A stretch of DNA of 9,717 nt from Nitriliruptoraceae bacterium (GTDB lineage Bacteria > Actinomycetota > Nitriliruptoria > Nitriliruptorales > Nitriliruptoraceae), in the NCBI GenBank assembly GCA_007125475.1, contig SLDB01000194.1, positions 1 to 9,717 on the forward strand, given 5' to 3'. A model generated the notes under the pieces. That model saw only the letters and a program-made list of their open reading frames with translations. It did no database searches and had not been told where the DNA came from. How positions within the stretch are numbered: the first letter of the stretch is position 1; each line of letters begins with the position of its first letter. Shown here piece after piece: positions 5,735 through 9,717 of the stretch. The translations under genes were made by a program, and so were the position numbers.

Positions 5735-7747
5735 GTGACCATCCGCCAGCGACTGCCTGCGCTGCTGCTCCTGGCCGGAGCCGTGGCCCTCGTCACCACC
5801 GTGCCGGTGGTGTTCGTCGACCACGGCGTCGCCAAGGAGCTGCCGTGGGTCTCCGGCATCGCGGTGTTCTTCGCGGCAGCCGTCCTGGTGTGGCGCCGAC
5901 GTCCCGACCATCCCGCGGCGTGGTGGTTCGCCGTCGCGGGTGCGCTGGTCGTGATCGTGCAGATGCTCGACGGCCTGCTGCTGCGGATCAGCGCGAGCGC
6001 GGAACCGGCGGTGCTCGCCTGGGCGGTGCTCGGCTACCAGCTCACCTCCACGGTCGGGATGGTGGCGCTGGCGCATCTGTTCGGTCTGTTCCCCGACGGG
6101 CGGGTACGCCACGCCTACGAGCGTCGCGTACTGACCGGGTTGTGGTGGCTGCTGGCGCTCCCACCGCTGGTGCTCCTGGGCCGACCCACGCTGCTGCTGC
6201 CCAGCTACCACCAGCTCGCCGACGTCCCCAACCCCTACCACCTGACCGGCCTCGCCCCCCTCGGTGCCGTGGCCGGCGTCGGCGTGGAGCTCCTCCCGGC
6301 GGTGTTCGTGCTGGGTGCGTTCCTGCTGGTGCCCCGCTACCGGCGCGCCGACGCCGCCGACCGGCAACGGATCCGGTGGCTGCTGCCGCCGATCATGTTC
6401 GCGGCGGTGGTGGTGGCCATCGACCTCATCGCCTGGCGCCGGTTCCCGGACGGGTCACCGTCGTTGGTCGCCGAGGTCGGGCTCACCGCCCTGTGGATCC
6501 TCGCGATCGCCTCTCTGCCGATCGCGATCGCGATCGCGCTGCTGCGCCCGACGCTGCTCGACGTCGACCAGGTCATCCGCAAGTCGCTGGTGTACGGCGT
6601 GCTGTGGTCGTTGATCGCGCTGACGTACGTGGCTGCGGCGGCCGGGCTGGGGATGCTGGCGGGCCGGCGGTTCCCGCTCGGGCTCGCGATCGCCCTGACG
6701 GTCGCAGCCACCCTGCTGTTCCAGCCCGCCCGCCGGCGGCTCGAGCGCGCCGCCGACCGGTGGGTCTTCGGCCGGCGCGCGGACCCGACCCGGCTGATCA
6801 CCGACCTCGGTGCGACGTTGGCGGAGACCCTGGAGCTGGAGCGCCTGCTGCCACGGATGGCCGACACCCTCCAGGAGGGGCTGGGGTTGCGCTGGGCCCG
6901 CGTCCGCCTGGACCCGTCGGCGCCGCTGGACGCGGAGGAACCGGCGCTGACGGTGCCGATCGTCCTCGACGGTGAGCGGCTCGGGGTGGTCGAGTGCGGT
7001 CCCCGGGAGGGCGGGGCGCTGAGCGAGGGCGGGGCGCTGAGCGCCGACGACGAGGCGGTGGTCACCACCTTCGCCCGCCAGGCCGCCCTGGCGGTACGCA
7101 ACGTCCGGCTCACCGCCGAGCTGGAGCGTTCCCGGGCCCGGCTGGTACGGGCCCAGGACGTCGAGCGGCGCCGGATCGAGCGTGACCTCCACGACGGGGT
7201 GCAGCAGGATCTCGTGGGGCTGATCGGCCAGGCCGCGCGGGTGCGTAGCCACCTCGACGACGAGTCGGCCGGCTCGGCGCTGGCCGACCTGCAGGACGGT
7301 CTCCACCACGTCCTCGCCGATCTGCGTGAGCTCGCACACGGCATCCATCCCAGCCTCCTCAGCGACCGCGGCCTCCTCGCCGCCGTCGAGGCACTGGCTG
7401 CCCGCAGCGCGGTCCCGGTGTCGGTGTGGGCCGACCCTCAGCTGCGGGATCGGCGGCTCCCGGAGGCCGTCGAGGGGGCCGGCTACTTCACCGTCGCCGA
7501 GGCGCTGGCCAACGCCGGCAAGCACGCCGCGGCGAACCGCATCGACGTCAGCCTGGCACGCAGCGGCGAGGGACTGCGCATCACGGTGTGCGATGACGGG
7601 GCCGGCTTCGACCCGGCCACCGCCGTCGGGGAGGGCCTGGCCAACCTCAGCGAACGGCTGGCCGCGCTCGGTGGTCGGCTGGAGGTCGCCAGTCACCCCG
7701 GTGATGGCACCACCGTGACGGCGCGGCTGCGGGCCGCCGATGGGTGA
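5735..7747 (+). CDS. Polytopic sensor histidine kinase (HisKA_3, GAF-like)
   Basis: A 670-residue membrane kinase of the NarL-partner (HPK7) type. Residues 1 to about 340 hold eight to ten membrane helices. A GAF-like region follows at about 350-465, then the HisKA_3 dimerisation helix with the phosphorylated H486 in ERDLHDGVQQ. The ATPase domain has an N box with E589 and N593 (EALANAGKHA), G1 DDGAGFD (620-626) and G2 GEGLANL (632-638). All kinase motifs are intact. The GTG at 5735 is chosen: an open frame reaches back to 5567, but codons from about 5606 to 5734 often end in A or T, unlike coding sequence here, and a -10-like element sits just before 5735. The gene overlaps the regulator by 8 bases and is divergent from the membrane/cupredoxin run. 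The signal sensed is unknown. Confidence 0.9.
   Translation: MTIRQRLPALLLLAGAVALVTTVPVVFVDHGVAKELPWVSGIAVFFAAAVLVWRRRPDHPAAWWFAVAGALVVIVQMLDGLLLRISASAEPAVLAWAVLGYQLTSTVGMVALAHLFGLFPDGRVRHAYERRVLTGLWWLLALPPLVLLGRPTLLLPSYHQLADVPNPYHLTGLAPLGAVAGVGVELLPAVFVLGAFLLVPRYRRADAADRQRIRWLLPPIMFAAVVVAIDLIAWRRFPDGSPSLVAEVGLTALWILAIASLPIAIAIALLRPTLLDVDQVIRKSLVYGVLWSLIALTYVAAAAGLGMLAGRRFPLGLAIALTVAATLLFQPARRRLERAADRWVFGRRADPTRLITDLGATLAETLELERLLPRMADTLQEGLGLRWARVRLDPSAPLDAEEPALTVPIVLDGERLGVVECGPREGGALSEGGALSADDEAVVTTFARQAALAVRNVRLTAELERSRARLVRAQDVERRRIERDLHDGVQQDLVGLIGQAARVRSHLDDESAGSALADLQDGLHHVLADLRELAHGIHPSLLSDRGLLAAVEALAARSAVPVSVWADPQLRDRRLPEAVEGAGYFTVAEALANAGKHAAANRIDVSLARSGEGLRITVCDDGAGFDPATAVGEGLANLSERLAALGGRLEVASHPGDGTTVTARLRAADG
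7007..7042 (+). repeat. Perfect 18-bp tandem duplication inside the kinase gene
   Basis: An 18-base unit starting GAGGGCGGGGCGC occurs twice, at 7007-7024 and 7025-7042, without mismatch. It encodes EGGALS twice in the loop before the last GAF-region helix and keeps frame. Confidence 0.9.
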
Positions 7748-8423
7748 GCGGCTGCGTGTCGCGATCGCCGAGGACCACTACCTGGTCCGCGAGGGCACGC
7801 GGCGTGCCCTCGAGGACAGCGGCGTCGTCGAGGTCATCGCCGCGGTCGGGACGGCGATCGAGCTCGAGCAGGTCGTCGCCCGCCAGCACCCCGACGTGGT
7901 GGTCACCGACATCCGTATGCCGCCGGGACATCACACCGAGGGCATCGACGCGGCCCACCGCATCCGTGCGGCACATCCCCGGGTCGGGGTCGTGGTGCTC
8001 TCGCAGTACGCGGAGTCGACCTATGCCCTCGAGCTCCTCGGAGGCGGGACCGCCGGGTTCGCCTACCTGCTCAAGGAGCGCGTCGGCGACCCCCGGCAGC
8101 TCGTCCACGCCGTCACCGAGGTCGCCGCCGGCGGCTCGGTGGTCGACCCGGACGTCGTCGCCGCGTTGGTGAGCGGCACCGCCCGGGGCCGCTCGACGCT
8201 TCAGGCCCTCACCGACCGGGAGCGGGACGTGCTCGAGCGGATGGCTCAGGGCCGGACCAACGCGGCGATCGCCGCCCAGCTCCATCTCTCCGAGTCGTCG
8301 ATCGAGAAGTACGCGACCTCGATCTTCGCCAAGCTGGGCTTCCGCGACGAGCCCGAGACCCACCGCCGCGTCGCCGCGGTGCTCACCTTCCTGGGAGACG
8401 CCGGTCGCGCCCGGCCGCTGTGA
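7740..8423 (+). CDS. NarL/LuxR-family response regulator
   Basis: A 227-residue DNA-binding response regulator. The receiver domain (about 5-120) has the acidic pair E11-D12, phospho-acceptor D57 in VVVTDIRMP, S88 and K112 in YLLKERV, so the phosphorylation site is complete. The C-terminal LuxR/GerE helix-turn-helix spans about 154-205 (LTDRERDVLERMAQGRTNAAIA, then LSESSIEKY). The ATG at 7740 lies inside the last codons of the kinase gene, an 8-base overlap that suggests translational coupling; no strong ribosome site is present. It is the cognate regulator of the kinase. Its targets are likely to include the divergent membrane/ABC/cupredoxin run, by position only. Confidence 0.95.
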   Translation: MGERLRVAIAEDHYLVREGTRRALEDSGVVEVIAAVGTAIELEQVVARQHPDVVVTDIRMPPGHHTEGIDAAHRIRAAHPRVGVVVLSQYAESTYALELLGGGTAGFAYLLKERVGDPRQLVHAVTEVAAGGSVVDPDVVAALVSGTARGRSTLQALTDRERDVLERMAQGRTNAAIAAQLHLSESSIEKYATSIFAKLGFRDEPETHRRVAAVLTFLGDAGRARPL

Positions 8424-8449
8424 CCCGGAACGCTGAAGCGTCCAGGGTC
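8422..8449. terminator. Hairpin at the end of the two-component genes
   Basis: GACCCGGAACGC (8422-8433) pairs with GCGTCCAGGGTC (8438-8449) with two mismatches around a TGAA tetraloop. It begins inside the regulator's stop codon and lies between convergent genes. No T tract follows, which is usual in GC-rich actinobacteria. Confidence 0.5.
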
Positions 8450-8517
8450 CGGGACCACCGCGGCGCGGCGGGCGAGCTGCTGCCGCAGGTCGCCCCGGCC
8501 CCGGTCGTCCCGTGCGG

Positions 8518-8940
8518 TCAGGAGACGTCGGCGGGGACCGAGGCGCAGTCGGGGCAGCGGGCACGGAACGTGACCTCGACGCCGAGGAGCTCGAAACCGT
8601 GCTGCTGGTCGGCCGGGAGCCGGGGCTCGTCGGCCCGGACGTCGAGGATCCGCCCGCAGTCGACGCACACCAGGTGGTGGTGGCGGTCGCCGACGTTCGG
8701 GTCGTAACGCTTCCGCCCGTCGGCGTGGGGCATCTCGGCGAGCTCGCCCATCCCGACGAGCTCGTTGAGGGTGTTGTACACCGTCGCGCGGCTGACCTCG
8801 GGCAGCAGCGCGCGGGCGCGTTCGAACACCTCGTCGGCGGTGAGGTGGACGTGCTCGCCGGTCAGTACCTCGGCGATGACGCGCCGCTGCGCCGTCAGGC
8901 GCCACTCGCGCCTGCGCAGGCGGGCCACCAGCGGTTCCAC
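8518..8940 (-). CDS. Fur-family peroxide-sensing regulator (PerR/FurA/CatR-like)
   Basis: A 140-residue protein, the usual Fur length. The winged-helix part (about 1-80) contains the recognition segment SRATVYNTLNEL. Metal ligands can be placed by alignment from memory with Bacillus PerR: regulatory site H32, D80, H87, H89 and D100, and structural zinc site C92, C95, C129 and C132. The Asp at position 80, where Fur proteins have Glu, is the PerR feature linked to peroxide sensing through iron-catalysed His oxidation. The GTG at 8940 has GAGGA 6 bases upstream (8947-8951); a longer frame up to 9411 would run through the katG start region and is rejected. It is divergent from katG with 186 bases between. 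It probably represses katG, and perhaps itself, until peroxide is present. Confidence 0.92.
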   Translation of the reverse strand: MEPLVARLRRREWRLTAQRRVIAEVLTGEHVHLTADEVFERARALLPEVSRATVYNTLNELVGMGELAEMPHADGRKRYDPNVGDRHHHLVCVDCGRILDVRADEPRLPADQQHGFELLGVEVTFRARCPDCASVPADVS

Positions 8941-8975
8941 GGTGGTTCCTCGAGCGGAGGGGACGGATCTGACGG

Positions 8976-9003
8976 ACGCTACCAGAGATCGTCGGGATCC
9001 AAG
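8976..9003 (-). promoter_or_regulatory. Candidate promoter of the Fur-family regulator
   Basis: On the minus strand CTTGGA (8998-9003) and TAGCGT (8976-8981) are 16 bases apart. Transcription would begin about 30 bases before the GTG at 8940. The -10 is the same hexamer as at 5612-5617. Confidence 0.4.
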
Positions 9004-9009
9004 AGCCGG

Positions 9010-9039
9010 TTGCCTCCACCCTTGGAACTGTTCTATGTT
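9010..9039 (+). promoter_or_regulatory. Candidate katG promoter
   Basis: TTGCCT (9010-9015) and TATGTT (9034-9039) are 18 bases apart, in the least GC-rich part of the intergenic region. This predicts a leader of about 80 bases before the GTG at 9127. Confidence 0.5.
9022..9036. promoter_or_regulatory. Candidate PerR/Fur-type operator (7-1-7)
   Basis: TTGGAAC-T-GTTCTAT is an imperfect inverted repeat with the 7-1-7 geometry of PerR and Fur boxes (5 of 7 positions symmetric; core GAAC-T-GTTC perfect). It overlaps the predicted katG -10, so binding would block transcription. The sequence differs from the AT-rich Bacillus box, as expected in a GC-rich genome. Confidence 0.4.
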
Positions 9040-9114
9040 CGGGGACACAGCACGCGACGTGGTCGATCCATCCCCGCCCGGCCCGGCCTCGGGCCTCGAG
9101 GCGCCCGACCGTTC

Positions 9115-9121
9115 GAGGAGG
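9115..9121 (+). promoter_or_regulatory. katG ribosome binding site
   Basis: GAGGAGG ends 5 bases before the GTG at 9127 and fixes that codon as the katG start. Confidence 0.75.
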
Positions 9122-9126
9122 ACATC

Positions 9127-9717
<591 letters not shown>

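Noticed and set aside
6521..6538. ATCGCG repeated three times in the kinase gene as a phase-variation tract
   Set aside because: It encodes alternating Ile-Ala in a membrane helix with favoured codons, and three 6-base units cannot shift the frame. Ordinary codon use explains it.
6455..7696. A 413-codon minus-strand frame opposite the kinase
   Set aside because: The opposite strand encodes intact HisKA_3 and ATPase motifs; the antisense product has no recognisable domain.
9082..9108. A GC-rich hairpin in the katG leader around GCCTCGAGGC as a riboswitch or attenuator
   Set aside because: Short palindromes are frequent at this base composition, and nothing resembles a known RNA class or an attenuator with a T tract.

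Overview
This is a very GC-rich window (by eye about 70% G+C, with third codon positions almost always G or C). Starts are GTG or ATG, strong GGAGG-type ribosome sites are common, and two starts look leaderless. The gene families (a HisKA_3 kinase with a NarL-type regulator, a Fur-family regulator beside katG) fit a chromosome segment from an actinobacterium. Genus or class cannot be fixed from the sequence. I see no tRNA, rRNA, CRISPR array, insertion sequence or phage gene, and no gap above 300 bases without a gene.

Layout. (1) 1-1068 (+): the 3' part of a gene for an M15-like zinc peptidase with an acidic insertion. (2) 1189-2013 (+): an alpha/beta hydrolase. (3) 5604-2107 (-): a compact run of membrane genes, in transcription order a possible 40-residue Arg-rich small ORF, a six-helix membrane protein, an ABC ATPase, an ABC permease, a five-helix protein with an extracytoplasmic cupredoxin domain, and a DUF2269-like small membrane protein. 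The first genes overlap by ATGA or GTGA, or are separated by only a few tens of bases. (4) 5735-8423 (+): a polytopic sensor histidine kinase and a NarL/LuxR response regulator, overlapping by 8 bases and divergent from the membrane run. (5) 8518-8940 (-): a PerR-like Fur-family regulator. (6) 9127-end (+): the 5' part of katG, divergent from the regulator.

How the genes may work together. The divergent pair of the two-component system and the membrane/ABC/cupredoxin run looks like a sensor-and-response module. The kinase would sense a membrane or extracytoplasmic signal, and the regulator could control the transport and copper-protein genes across the shared promoter region at about 5605-5734. 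That link rests on gene arrangement only. The regulator-katG pair is a well-founded peroxide-response module: the regulator has all five PerR-type regulatory metal ligands and both CxxC zinc pairs, and a 7-1-7 imperfect inverted repeat overlaps the predicted katG promoter.

The best candidate for something undescribed is the divergent membrane/cupredoxin/ABC run with its own kinase and regulator, including the possible leaderless small ORF at its head. The rest is ordinary actinobacterial gene content.
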